Assembly (NCBI GenBank): GCA_036897625.1
Contig: JAYMTA010000638.1
Span: 1 to 25,784 of the forward strand
Length of the DNA: 25,784 bases
Direction of reading: 5' to 3'
Source of the DNA: Pelargonium cotyledonis
Taxonomy: Eukaryota; Streptophyta; Magnoliopsida; Geraniales; Geraniaceae
In this document: piece after piece, positions 9,411-20,522 of the stretch
Layout of the letters: each line of letters opens with the position of its first letter
How positions within the stretch are numbered: position 1 is the stretch's first letter
Program-made: the position numbers and the translations under genes
Notes under the pieces: model-generated
The model's input: the letters and a program-made list of their open reading frames with translations, nothing else
Databases searched by the model: none
Told to the model about the DNA's origin: nothing

Positions 9411-12154
9411 TGTAAGAGCGGAGGGACCCGCAAATGATACTTGCAAATATCCTAGTTCTAAGGTATCTTGAGTCTCTATTTTGCTATTATTCAATGAAAG
9501 TGGCAACCCTATAGGCCCCTACTCCAAAGGACATGACCTCCCCATTTTGGTGATTGAAAACCTGTTTTTTAAGATATTGATGATTGAGTGTCTTGTGAAC
9601 CCATCATTTTGGGTCATGCTCATCACCATTATTAGTCAACTATTTTTCACAAATGGTCCCCATTTTAATCCACTCTTCTTGTTTATTTAGTACTCAATTC
9701 AATGAAACAAATTATCACTCTTCTAAGTTTGTTGGTAATTCAATTGTACAATGCAACTTTAAAATTGTTGCAATCAAACATGTTAGAAATTATCACTCTT
9801 CGGACTACCAAAGAACTAAGAAAATAGGTTTTAACATTTTTCGATAGTCCGTAGAATTCAACTATCCAATAAAAAACAAAAGAGAGACACCTGTAAAATC
9901 GGAATCGAGATTTTAAAAAAGTTCCATTTTGGTGATTGTCTCTGTACGTGATTGTATCATCCATTCAGAGACTAATAAGGCGGGTGAGAATGTGAGAGAA
10001 TCGTATCATGGAAAAGATCTTCAACGACATGTACAAACTCGGTATATTTAAGATGTGAAGTTTTGTGATGGTAGCCATTGTTGTGGTTGTGAGTAGTGAC
10101 CAAAGTTTACATTGGGGTGACCCACAAAATTGAATGATTCAAGTGAAGTTAATCAACATAGAGAGTTGCTTGCAGCACAGGCAAGTGCTCATCTTCTTCC
10201 TCCTAAGTAGGGTTTGTCAGATATTGCTTTCTCCATAAATTTTCACCTATTGCCATTTTAGTAGACCCACACACATAGCCACAGCTCTCATCTCTTGCTC
10301 TTCCCTGTCTCTCTCTAGTTTCAAATTTTTGAAACAAAGTTGAGTTTTGTTGGATATGTGTCCCTTTCCTTTCATCACTTTGATGGATTGATTCCTAACT
10401 TTCTGTACTCTCCATTCACTTTTCTAGCTCTCTAGGTTAGGGGTCAATTTATGTCGGTGCTTTTGAAAGTTCAGTATTTTTGTTTGTTGGTAGGGTTCAA
10501 AGTTTGAACCGACCTTACTTTGGTTGACATGTTTAGTATTATACGAGTCATTTCTCACGCGATATGTTTGAACAAAAACACATTTTACAAGTCAATAAAC
10601 GGTTTATTGAACGGATTAAATTACATGACACGAGAACGACCCGTTTATTAGTGATTGACCACTTCCTTGATCAACAAGCAAAAGGTTGGATACTTTCTTG
10701 ATGAGGAGACAATTGGTGGGGTGTGTTGATCACTAGTTGTGTATATTAGTATATAATTAGTTGAAAAAGAAAATCCAAAATGACTCTATCTAGAAATTGT
10801 TTAGCAAGCTATAGCTGAAGGTGCATGACTTTTGACTTAAAACTATCCAAAAGGTGTGCAAAATTATCTTGATGAGTGACTTTTGAGTAATTTATGGGTA
10901 TGTTTATATTAAAAATTGAAAACTAAACTATTCTACATATTTGACTGTTAGTTCTATCTTGCACAGTATGTTAAGACGTGTCATATCAACAAGACATGTT
11001 TAGTTATCGTATCAAACGTATCATGTGTTCATAACACATGCATATTATTAGTCGTGTCGTGCAATACAAGATCAACGTTCAATTGGAACGAACTCTATAC
11101 AAATGATGGAAATAATTAAAATTAAATTAGAAAAAAAAAAGAAAAAAAGAACAAGAACACATGCATAAGCATTGGCATGGCAGGTTACAGAGGAAGTGTA
11201 CAGAGAAGACAGGTATTTTATTATTGCTTTAAATAGCTTAAGAACAGAAGATTCACTGAAATTTGTGTGATATTTATTTAAAAATCCAAAGCCTGATTAA
11301 AGTTAGCTTTGGGTCTTTACTCCAAAATAGAAATCTACATTTATATATTTTACTCTCTGACTTGGATTGCATTATCATAAACTATTTGCTGTCATTTTGT
11401 GCTAAACAATTCATTTTACAGATTTTCAGAAGATTTTCTGACAAATTCCATCTTCATTTTGAAGCTGTGAAGCATTTTTTTTTTCATGGGTTTTAAGGAA
11501 AAAGTAAGTCCCAGTTTCATGGGATCTTAGCTGTTTTATTCTCCACACACAAATTTTTTTTAATGGCACAGTTAAATACTTAATTAGATAAAGCGGGAAT
11601 TTAACTTTAAATCTACCGAGTTATGTAGATTAAATGGTTGAACTGTTTTGGATTTGTTTTGAGGTTTCAAGTTCGTGTCTTCTTGATGACAGTGTGAATG
11701 AAATTTATGGGTTAAGATGAGAGAGCTGCCTTTGATGTGTCGCTAAACCACTCATTTCGAAGTACGTTTAATTGAGAAAATATTTTAGACTATTTTGCCC
11801 TCGAAAGCTTAATTTTTTTTAACTAGCTTAGAAAAAATAGGTGTAGAGTGTAGTGTAGCAAAGAAGCCGCCGGATTTATAGGAGACAAGACACTATCTAA
11901 TTGTACCTCAAAATTCTTTTCTTTTACATAAAGCTTCAATTTTTCACACAATTTTATTTAACTTGCAGAACAAGCCAAACCCTCAGAATTGAAAATCAAC
12001 GGTTCATTTTTTGAAAATCAGTTTAATCATATATGTAATATACTAATATTTACCGGGTATTTTAGTCCGTGTCTCAATCTGTTTTTGGTCAAAAGCCAAT
12101 CTCCAAATTTTTCACACAGTGGTGTTTGTCGGGTGAGAAAATCTCAATTTTCCA
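9411..12154. other. Intergenic DNA upstream of ABCB1, no gene seen
   Basis: No convincing coding region was found on either strand. Open frames such as 9481-9690, 9740-9964 and 11263-11496 have no recognisable domain. The parts 10541-10665 and 10974-11070 are rich in ACACG, GTCGTGTCGTG and CGGTTTATT words, including a perfect 8-base hairpin at 11022-11040, and look like old repeat DNA. The most 3' part probably contains the distal promoter of ABCB1, but I cannot point to a defined element. Confidence 0.5.
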
Positions 12155-12186
12155 TCACTTTCTCTCACTTTCTCTCACTTTCTCGC
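12155..12186 (+). repeat. Pyrimidine tandem repeat (Y patch) before ABCB1
   Basis: The 10-base unit TCTCTCACTT occurs twice in full (12161-12170 and 12171-12180) with partial copies on each side. Such pyrimidine patches are common in plant core promoters and leaders on the coding strand. It is 270-300 bases before the ABCB1 start codon. Confidence 0.6.
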
Positions 12187-12237
12187 CCATATGTCACTTT
12201 CCTAGTTATTTACAGACCCAGGAAAAGGAAAAGAAAA

Positions 12238-12379
12238 TGATTTTTTTTTATTTTTTTATAGAAATAGTGAAAACCCAGAAACAGTAAAGACCCAAAAAAC
12301 TGTTGTTCCAACACAGTTACAGTAAATTTAGATTTTTTATTGTAAAAAAAAATGAAATTGTAGCAGAAACATGAGCTGA
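12238..12379 (+). promoter_or_regulatory. Three short upstream ORFs in the probable ABCB1 leader
   Basis: ATG at 12238 opens a 16-codon frame ending at TAA (12286-12288). ATG at 12352 gives M-K-L-stop (to 12363). ATG at 12371 gives M-S-stop (to 12379). All end before the main start at 12455 and overlap none of the main frame. They matter only if transcription begins upstream of them, which the sequence does not prove; the GA-rich run at 12390-12410 is typical leader sequence. Confidence 0.4.
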
Positions 12380-12454
12380 AAAAGGCACAGAGAAGAGAGA
12401 GAGAAGAGTCTGTTGTTTTCTTGCTTTGCTCATAAAGCTAAAGGAATTTTGCAA

Positions 12455-15400
12455 ATGTCACAAGATTCTCAGGAGCCAGAGAAGACGACGACGACGGCAA
12501 CGGCGACAGAACAGTGGCGATGGTCCGAAATGCAAGGTCTTGAGCTTGTTTCCGATTCCTCCGACCATTTTAAACCCAACCCATCAACCCCAACAACACA
12601 AATGGATTCTTCTGCTACTGCTACTAGTAGTGGCGCCGGCGCCGGCGCCGGAGGTGGTGGTGGAGAGAAGCCGGTGGAAGTTCCGGCAGTTGGGTTCGGG
12701 GAGCTTTTCAGATTCGCCGACGGGTTGGATTATGTACTGATGGGAATTGGGTCGGTCGGAGCCGTCGTCCACGGCTGTTCTCTGCCTCTGTTTCTCCGAT
12801 TCTTCGCCGATCTCGTGAATTCTTTTGGGTCCAACGCGAACAACGTGGACAAGATGATGCAGGAAGTTTTGAAGGTACCAATGAATCTCAATTTTCAAGT
12901 CGATTCAGTAATTTTTTTTATAGTGAGCACCAACTGTTTGTGAAAATGCCGCAGTACGCATTTTACTTTCTCATCGTCGGAGCTGCGATATGGGGGTCCT
13001 CATGGGCAGGTAAGCTTTTCTGCGCCATTTTCGTCACTGATTCTCATTTGGGTCTAAATTGATTCCTGTTTCTGTGAACGAAACTTGAAAAAAGATTGAA
13101 TTTTTAGTTGTGGGTTACAGAAATTTCTTGCTGGATGTGGACCGGAGAGAGACAATCGACGAAGATGAGGATCAAGTACCTAGAAGCTGCTCTGAACCAG
13201 GACATTCAGTACTTCGACACCGAGGTTCGCACCTCCGACGTCGTTTTCGCCATTAACACCGATGCTGTCATGGTCCAAGACGCCATTAGCGAGAAGGTGA
13301 AGCAGAAACAACAAATTTTCTCTCACAGATTTCCGTCACAGTTTGCAATTTTACGTGTAGTTGTTTTTGTTCTAAGACTGTAAATAAATATATGATCTTG
13401 CTTTTTTTGGTGCAGTTGGGCAATTTTATCCACTACATGGCAACTTTTGTTTCTGGGTTTGTGGTGGGCTTCACAGCTGTGTGGCAATTGGCTCTGGTCA
13501 CTCTTGCTGTAGTGCCTCTCATTGCTGTAATTGGAGGTGTTCATGCCACTACATTGGGCAAGCTCTCTTCCAAGAGCCAAGGAGCTCTGTCCCAAGCTGG
13601 CAACATTGCAGAACAGGTAAGAGATTTGTGGGTTTTAAGCAAGTTTTTGGTAAATTTGTGGTGTTTCTTGATCTGGGTATGTCTGATATTGAGCTGATTT
13701 GCAGACAATTGTGCAAATCAGAGTTGTGATGGCGTTTGTCGGGGAATCGAGAGCTTTGAATAGCTACTCTTCGGCCCTGAAGATTGCCCAAAAGATTGGA
13801 TACAAGACGGGACTCGCCAAGGGAATGGGGTTAGGCGCGACGTATTTTGTTGTCTTCTGTTGTTACGCGCTTCTGCTATGGTATGGAGGGTATCTGGTTA
13901 GGCATCATTATACCAATGGCGGGCTCGCCATAGCCACCATGTTTGCTGTCATGATCGGAGGATTGTAAGTCATATCTATCGTTCCTTAAATTGTACTAAT
14001 CAGTTTTCGTTACTCGAATCTTGTTTGATCAAAGTTTGTTTTGGGGACGAATAGGGGTTTGGGACAGTCCGCTCCAAGCATTAGTGCATTTGCAAAGGCT
14101 AGAGTTGCAGCTGCCAAGATTTTCCGCATAGTTGATCACAAACCGAGTGTTGATAGAAACAGCGAGTCGGGTTTGGAGTTGGAGACGATTACAGGACTGG
14201 TGGAGCTGAAAAATGTAGAGTTTTCGTACCCGTCAAGGCCGGATGTTCGGATTCTCAATGATTTTTGCTTGAATGTTCCGGCTGGAAAGACCATAGCTTT
14301 GGTCGGAAGCAGTGGCTCGGGAAAGAGCACTGTTGTTTCCCTCATTGAGAGATTCTATGATCCCACCTCAGGTATTGAACCATACGTGAGCTAAAGACTT
14401 GTTGTTCGATGAACTTATGAACTCTTTTTGTAGGTCAAGTTATGCTAGATGGTCATGACATTAAGACGCTGAAGCTGAGATGGCTGAGGCAGCAAATAGG
14501 GCTGGTGAGCCAAGAACCCGCTCTATTCGCTACCACCATTAAAGAAAACATCCTCCTCGGTAGGCCAGAGGCATCCCAGGGCGAGGTTGAGGAGGCTGCG
14601 AGAGTAGCCAACGCTTACTCGTTCATTATCAAGCTTCCTGATGGCTTCGACACTCAGGTTAGCTAGCTCTAGTCCGAAATATAACCATCTTTCACTTATT
14701 GTTGTCGATGGTAATGCAATGCAACTAGTTGTGTATGACGCATAAATCCTATAGTTTTGAGGTTTTGAAATAATCGGGATAGATGCTCCAAGAGTTCTCC
14801 CGACTAAAGCCCCTCCAATGCCTAAGTTAATCGGGATAAGCTATCGGAGTATGAGTAATAGAGTTAGGCTGTTGACTTTATGCCACATGGTTGAAGATTG
14901 TGGAAGGTGAAAGTGAAATGGATCTTGACGGAGGATAAATTTAATAGGTTGACTTTTCATTGTGTATAGATGCTCCCTCTGTTATTTTCGAGATTCAAAT
15001 GGTGTTTAGGTCAACAGAAACCTAACCGTACTTACAATTTTGTTAAAAGTCAACTCCAGTGTTGGATCATGCATGCATTTAAATAAACGTAACATGTAGC
15101 AACCTTCAATGCATGTGCTGAAATAAATAGAAACACGACTGAGTAAACTTAGGAGACAATGAAATATGAAGATCATGGAGGTCCATACCATCAAAATAAT
15201 CTGTAATTCTTGTAATATGTGATAAGAAAGTGAATAATGAAAACAAGAATGACTAGGAATCTAAGTATCGGTCAATGCTGTAACGATATTTGAAGATTTT
15301 CACATAACTGAATAGCACAATTGCACAAACTGGTCAAAAGAGTTAAAAGTATAGCTTATCTGAAAAATGGCAGGTAGGGGAGAGAGGATTGCAGCTATCA

Positions 15401-18037
15401 GGTGGGCAGAAGCAGAGAATAGCCATAGCGAGGGCTATGCTGAAAAACCCGGCAATATTGCTCTTGGACGAGGCAACAAGTGCATTGGACTCTGAGTCAG
15501 AAAAACTCGTGCAAGAGGCCCTAGATCGGTTCATGATTGGGAGGACAACTCTCGTCATTGCCCATCGCCTCTCTACTATCCGCAAGGCAGACCTTGTAGC
15601 TGTTCTCCAACAGGGAAGTGTTTCTGAAATCGGAACCCACGATGAGCTCTTTGCCAAAGGTGAAAATGGTGTCTATGCCAAACTCATCCGGATGCAGGAG
15701 ATGGCACACGAAACAGCTCTCAACAATGCCAGAAAGAGCAGCGCAAGGTAGCTTTCACCAACCTTTGACGTTTTCTCATATTTTCTGTTTGCTTTGCCTT
15801 ACCTTGTTTTCAAGTCTACAGGCCTTCTAGTGCCAGAAACTCGGTTAGCTCACCTATAATTGCTCGGAACTCTTCTTATGGGAGATCACCATACTCACGC
15901 CGACTATCAGACTTCTCTACCTCTGATTTTAGTCTTTCTATTGATGCCACGCACCCCAATTACCGGCTTGAAAAGCTTGCTTTCAAGGAACAGGCCAGTT
16001 CTTTCTTGCGCCTTGCAAAAATGAATTCTCCAGAATGGGTTTATGCTTTAGTTGGTTCCATAGGTTCTGTTGTTTGTGGATCCCTCAGTGCTTTCTTCGC
16101 ATACGTCTTGAGTGCTGTCCTCAGTGTTTACTACAATCCAAGCCATGCTTACATGAGCAAACAAATTGCCAAGTACTGCTATTTGTTGATCGGGCTTTCA
16201 TCGGCTGCACTTATTTTCAACACGTTACAGCATTTCTTCTGGGATATCGTTGGAGAAAATCTTACCAAACGCGTGAGGGAGAAAATGCTGGCCGCAGTTC
16301 TGAAAAATGAAATGGCATGGTTTGATCAGGAGGAAAATGAGAGTGCAAGAATAGCAGCTAGGCTGTCTCTTGATGCCAATAATGTCAGATCAGCTATCGG
16401 AGACCGGATATCAGTGATTGTGCAGAACACTGCACTCATGCTAGTTGCTTGCACTGCAGGGTTTGTTTTGCAATGGCGCCTCGCTCTTGTCCTCATAGCT
16501 GTCTTCCCTGTAGTTGTCGCTGCCACAGTTTTACAGGTTTGTCTTTTTAATTGATTCCTGAAAGACGATTGGACAATAAGAAAACGAGCCTTGGCACAAC
16601 TGTAAGGTTGTTGCCATGTTACTTGAGGTCACGGATAGTCAGAAAAATAGTCTCTTTCCTTTAGCGTAATCTTGTAACTGACAGCATCTTTATGAACTCA
16701 TGACTTGCAGCTTTGTGTTACTAAATCATTTTTCATTGGATTTTCGACAGAAAATGTTCATGACTGGCTTCTCAGGAGACCTAGAAGGAGCACATGCAAA
16801 AGCCACTCAACTAGCAGCAGAGGCCATAGCCAATGTGAGGACAGTTGCTGCCTTCAATTCTGAGTCGAAAATTGTTGGTCTTTTCTCCTCAAACCTTCAA
16901 ATTCCATTACGGCGCTGCTTTTGGAAGGGTCAGATTGCTGGCAGTGGATATGGAGTAGCTCAGTTTTCACTCTATGCTTCCTATGCTCTTGGCCTTTGGT
17001 ATGCTTCATGGCTCGTGAAGCATGGAATCTCCGATTTCTCCAAGACAATCAGAGTTTTCATGGTCCTCATGGTCTCCGCCAATGGTGCAGCTGAAACACT
17101 GACCTTAGCTCCCGACTTCATCAAGGGTGGCCAAGCCATGAGGTCAGTTTTCGAGCTCCTTGACCGCAAAACTGAGATTGACCCTGATGATCCGGATGCC
17201 ATACCTGCTCCTGATCGCCTTCGGGGAGAAGTTGAGCTGAAGCATGTGGACTTTTCTTACCCTTCTCGCCCTGATATCTCAGTGTTTCGTGATCTCAATC
17301 TTCGCGCAAGGGCTGGCAAAACTCTTGCCCTCGTTGGTCCCAGCGGTTGTGGGAAGAGCTCTGTCATTGCACTTATACAGCGATTCTACGAGCCAACATC
17401 TGGTCGGGTTATGATTGATGGGAAAGACATTAGAAAATACAATCTCAAGTCTCTGCGACAGCACATTGCTGTTGTCCAGCAGGAGCCATGCCTCTTTGGC
17501 ACTACAATCTATGAAAATATTGCTTATGGGCATGAATCAGCAACCGAAGCTGAGATCATTGAAGCTGCAACCTTAGCCAACGCACATAAGTTCATTTCTG
17601 CACTGCCAGATGGGTACAAAACTTATGTAGGGGAGAGGGGAGTTCAACTATCAGGAGGTCAGAAACAGAGAATCGCCATTGCCCGCGCCTTGGTAAGGAA
17701 GGCAGAGGTTATGCTGCTTGACGAGGCAACAAGTGCACTTGATGCCGAGTCAGAGAGATCAGTCCAGGAGGCTCTAGAGCGTGCTGGCTCTGGAAAGACC
17801 ACAATTGTTGTTGCACACCGGCTTTCCACTATCAGAAATGCCCACAGCATTGCTGTGATTGATGATGGGAAAGTGGCAGAGCAAGGTTCACACTCGTATC
17901 TTTTGAAAAACTATCCTGATGGGGCTTACGCGCGTATGATACAGTTGCAGAGGTTCACACACAGTCAGGTCATTGGAATAGCGCCGGGTTCAAGTTCATC
18001 AGCAAGACCTAAGGAAGAAGATGGGAGAGAAGAATAG
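12455..18037 (+). CDS. ABCB1: ABC transporter B family member 1 (P-glycoprotein 1, auxin efflux)
   Basis: Plasma-membrane full-size ABC exporter; orthologues move auxin out of cells with the immunophilin TWD1. Ten exons: 12455-12874, 12955-13009, 13121-13296, 13416-13616, 13705-13964, 14055-14371, 14434-14657, 15374-15747, 15822-16536 and 16751-18037. They join in frame to 1342 aa. Order is TMD1 (about 90-375), NBD1, linker, TMD2 (about 735-1020), NBD2. NBD1 has Walker [10 protein letters not shown] (455-463), Q503, LSGGQ (559-563), D583/E584 and H615. NBD2 has GPSGCGKSS (1110-1118), LSGGQ (1214-1218), D1238/E1239 and H1270. All catalytic residues are present. The linker (about 672-716) is rich in serine and arginine, a known kinase-target region in the family. 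The N-terminus is about 50 residues longer than in Arabidopsis (1286 aa) and holds [14 protein letters not shown], which I recall from other eudicot ABCB1 proteins and which supports this start; a Gly/Ala-rich run follows (60-70). Confidence 0.96.
12632..12651 (+). repeat. GGCGCC tandem palindromes in ABCB1 exon 1
   Basis: Three overlapping GGCGCC palindromes in 20 bases encode the GAGAGAG run at residues 60-66, followed by a GGT-rich stretch encoding glycines. It is GC-rich against an AT-rich background and likely to vary in length between alleles. Confidence 0.7.
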
Positions 18038-19749
18038 TCAGGTTAGTTGAAACAAAATAGCAGCGAAAAGAGTATATTGCATATACCCACAATGATTTTT
18101 GGGGTTTTTCTTGTTTTCATGTTGTAGGTATAGTATGTCTATTATTATCTAATCTTCTTAGTCATATTTTCCAATCATTATGAAACCCCCAACAATGATC
18201 AATACATCCTAAAAATAGATAAAGATAATTCACATCACAATCCAATTCAAAATGACGCTACAGCCGATAATGGAATCATTATCAGTAAGGATTGCATTAT
18301 TTGCAAAATCTTGCTGGATCAGTGATGATTGCATAGTTTGCCTCTACAGGTTGAAATTATTATTACACAAATTTACTTGTAAATTGTTCTATCTTGGCAT
18401 GGGTATAGGCAATTTTGTTGTATTCTTGTTTTTAGCGTAAGTTCTGTTGCTTCACAACTAGTTCTGTCCTCTCTTGGACCCTAGTTTGGGTGTGGGAAAC
18501 AACATTATTATGTTGGTGCTACCATGGTGGTTGTGCACGTGTACTGAGTCTTTAAAGACACAACAATTGGAGGGAGCGACCTAAGATGAACCATGACAAG
18601 TACTCAAGAGGGATGGGAATGGAAAATGACAAGTGAGATGATGGTGTTTGGGACCATCGGGATAGAGATGGAAGCAATGTTCCAATGTGGGCCAAGTAAG
18701 CTTGATCTCTTTGTTTGTTCAAGTGACCCTAAAAAGTGAGTGACTGAGTGCTAGGGAAGCATTTATGTGGGTAGCTATACTGCTGTGCTTTGTCTAGTTT
18801 TGGTGTAAGTGTGTGTCTTTTGCATCTGATACACAACTCTGCTACAAGTACTGACTGCATTTCTGATTCATTGTCCACATATCAAATGGAATAATGTTAA
18901 AAAGAAAGGATGTAAGAGACAATACCTGAAACATACGATTTATCTTCTCTGCTTCTAACTCTGCAATCTTGTGCTTCTTTTCCATGGTGGGGTTTCAAGC
19001 TCACTCAAGTAGGATTTAAGAGTTTAAGGCTCTCAACTCTAAGCCTTTTTAACTGCAAGTTAGAAGCATAAGCAAAAACAGTAGATATCGGCATAAAGAT
19101 CCCAATTCCTACTGAAGCCATCACTACTGCAAAGCAAAATTTATGACAAGCCACAATGTGTGCGTATTCTGATGACAGAATCAACCGACTGAACCCATCA
19201 ACAATCATCTATAGAACCAAGTAATGTTCAAATTATGTCTCAAACTATGATATGCAAAGATCACTAGCAGGCTGCAGCCTGGGATATCACAGGTTCGGTG
19301 CAGTCTTTAAGCAAGCAGCAGCTCACCGTTAAGTTTATAAGCACCTGCATGACTTCTGACTATTTCAGTTGATGGTATGCTCCATCCAGAATCAGGAAAA
19401 TAAGGACCTGGGCACATAGCCGGAGGCCACAGGCCTGCGACCCTTTTCAGAAACTACAATTCTCACAAAATAACTTTAACGAGACAATAACCACCATCCC
19501 AGCTCTCATGAGGCAAGCCTCGACCGATAACAATTTTAACTTGAAGAGTACCATGAGTAAAGAACATGGTTGAAACAAAACAAACAAAAATGTTTCTTCG
19601 GGAGAAATGAAGGACAATATATTGCTTTTCATCAAAAGTATCTTGCTCACAACTTGGGATAAAAAAAAAATACAGCATAGAGTAAGCAGTTGCTGTAACT
19701 GACACATTAAAAACATTCTCTATGAAAAGCTAAAACAAGAACATCTACT
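18038..19749. other. Convergent intergenic region between ABCB1 and the zinc-finger gene
   Basis: The first few hundred bases should be the ABCB1 3' untranslated region, though no canonical AATAAA was seen. The rest holds no recognised gene. Open frames at 18252-18440, 19005-19208 and 19447-19716 are not protein-like. On the minus strand, 18988 down to 18929 reads MEKKHKIAELEAEKINRMFQ followed by GT, which looks exon-like but is isolated. Confidence 0.5.
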
Positions 19750-20408
19750 TCACATTGACATGAGCTTCAGGCCATTATCAGGCATACCCATCCCGGCAGC
19801 TAAGTCGGCGTCAAGTTGGGTATGAGGTGCAGGCCCCGTCATTTGCTTCAACCGCTTCTTGTGCCGTTTAGTCATGAAATGCTCATCCCTCACTGTCACA
19901 TTTGCGAAGTATCGGCCGATGACAGAAGGAAAACAAACATTTAAGAAGAAAAAAACAATTCGGAAACTAAACAACTTCACACAAAATGAAGAACCAATCT
20001 TCAAAGCCATTTGGACATAAATGCCATTGATTACAGATTTTGTATCAGACGAACATAAACGTAAATAGTGTTCATACATATTTTTTTGCCAGAGAATTTG
20101 TAAGTAAACAAACAGAATCACAAAAAGGCAGTTGAAAAAAACGAATTAAATTGAAGTAAAATGGAGCTACTTCAGAAATTCGAAGTAATCAAAATATAAA
20201 TTAAGAAGCAGTACTCGCAGTGTAGGCAGTAGAATTGGCCCATTCCAGGCAAATCCTCGTCGAGAGGCAAGGGTTTCTTCACAGCATCAGACTTGTGAAG
20301 CTCATCATAAACAGCATCGTCACCTTTGACGAGGAATTTGGCGAGTCAAGCTGTCTTGTGAGAGTACCTTCTCTTCTTCACCTTCCTGTGAGGGCACTTT
20401 CCTCCCAT
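19750..20408 (-). pseudogene. ZNF593: ZNF593/BUD20-like C2H2 zinc-finger gene with two lesions
   Basis: The family shuttles with pre-60S ribosomal particles (yeast Bud20). Exon 1 is 20408-20215 and the expected exon 2 is 19915-19750; together they would give 119 residues. Family landmarks are the start MGGKCPHRKVKKRRYSHKTA, then PLPLDEDLPGMGQFYCLHC with the two zinc cysteines, then HFMTKRHKK with the histidines, and the tail LDADLAAGMGMPDNG. Two defects are plain. Codon 21, arginine in homologues as I recall them, is TGA (20348-20346). The intron has a GT donor after 20215, but the acceptor next to the only frame-compatible join is GG (19917-19916) rather than AG. Neither looks bypassable: the next methionine (M56) lies just ahead of the zinc finger, so restarting there would lose the basic N-terminus. 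Introns are retained, so this is no retrocopy. The rest is barely eroded, so a recent pseudogene, a defective allele or sequence errors all remain possible. Confidence 0.75.
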
Positions 20409-20429
20409 GCCTGCTTCTTCTCCTTCGAA

Positions 20430-20460
20430 TTAGGGTTTTTCCAAAACAACAAAACCCTAA
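20430..20460. promoter_or_regulatory. Inverted pair of telo boxes in the zinc-finger gene leader
   Basis: TTAGGGTTTT (20430-20439) and AAAACCCTAA (20451-20460) are perfect inverted copies of the plant telo box (AAACCCTAA). They lie 22-52 bases upstream of the ATG at 20408 on the minus strand. Telo boxes close to the start are typical of genes for ribosomal proteins and ribosome biogenesis. Confidence 0.7.
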
Positions 20461-20522
20461 ATCGTCGTTCGAATCTCCAACGAAGTGAAGACGATGACGA
20501 TCTTGACTCGACCGACACTATT

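Noticed and set aside
12413-12454. Upstream extension of the ABCB1 frame to a TTG
   Set aside because: The frame is open, but TTG is not a plausible plant nuclear start. The ATG at 12455 gives the MSQ..EQ N-terminus that I recall for eudicot ABCB1 proteins.
14973-14984. CTCCCTCTGTTA in ABCB1 intron 7, like a Stowaway end
   Set aside because: No matching inverted end was found in the rest of the intron and the match is short. Not enough to call an element.
16326-17850. Minus-strand open frames inside ABCB1
   Set aside because: They are shadows of the GC-richer ABCB1 exons on the plus strand.
19447-19716. Two overlapping minus-strand open frames downstream of the zinc-finger stop
   Set aside because: The translations are hydrophobic and cysteine-rich without domain features, and both are shadows of AT-rich 3' flanking DNA.
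19916-20214. A minor AT-AC (U12) intron to explain the missing AG in the zinc-finger gene
   Set aside because: The donor reads GTACTG, which lacks the U12 consensus (G/A)TATCCTT, and the 3' end is not AC. The lesion reading is simpler.
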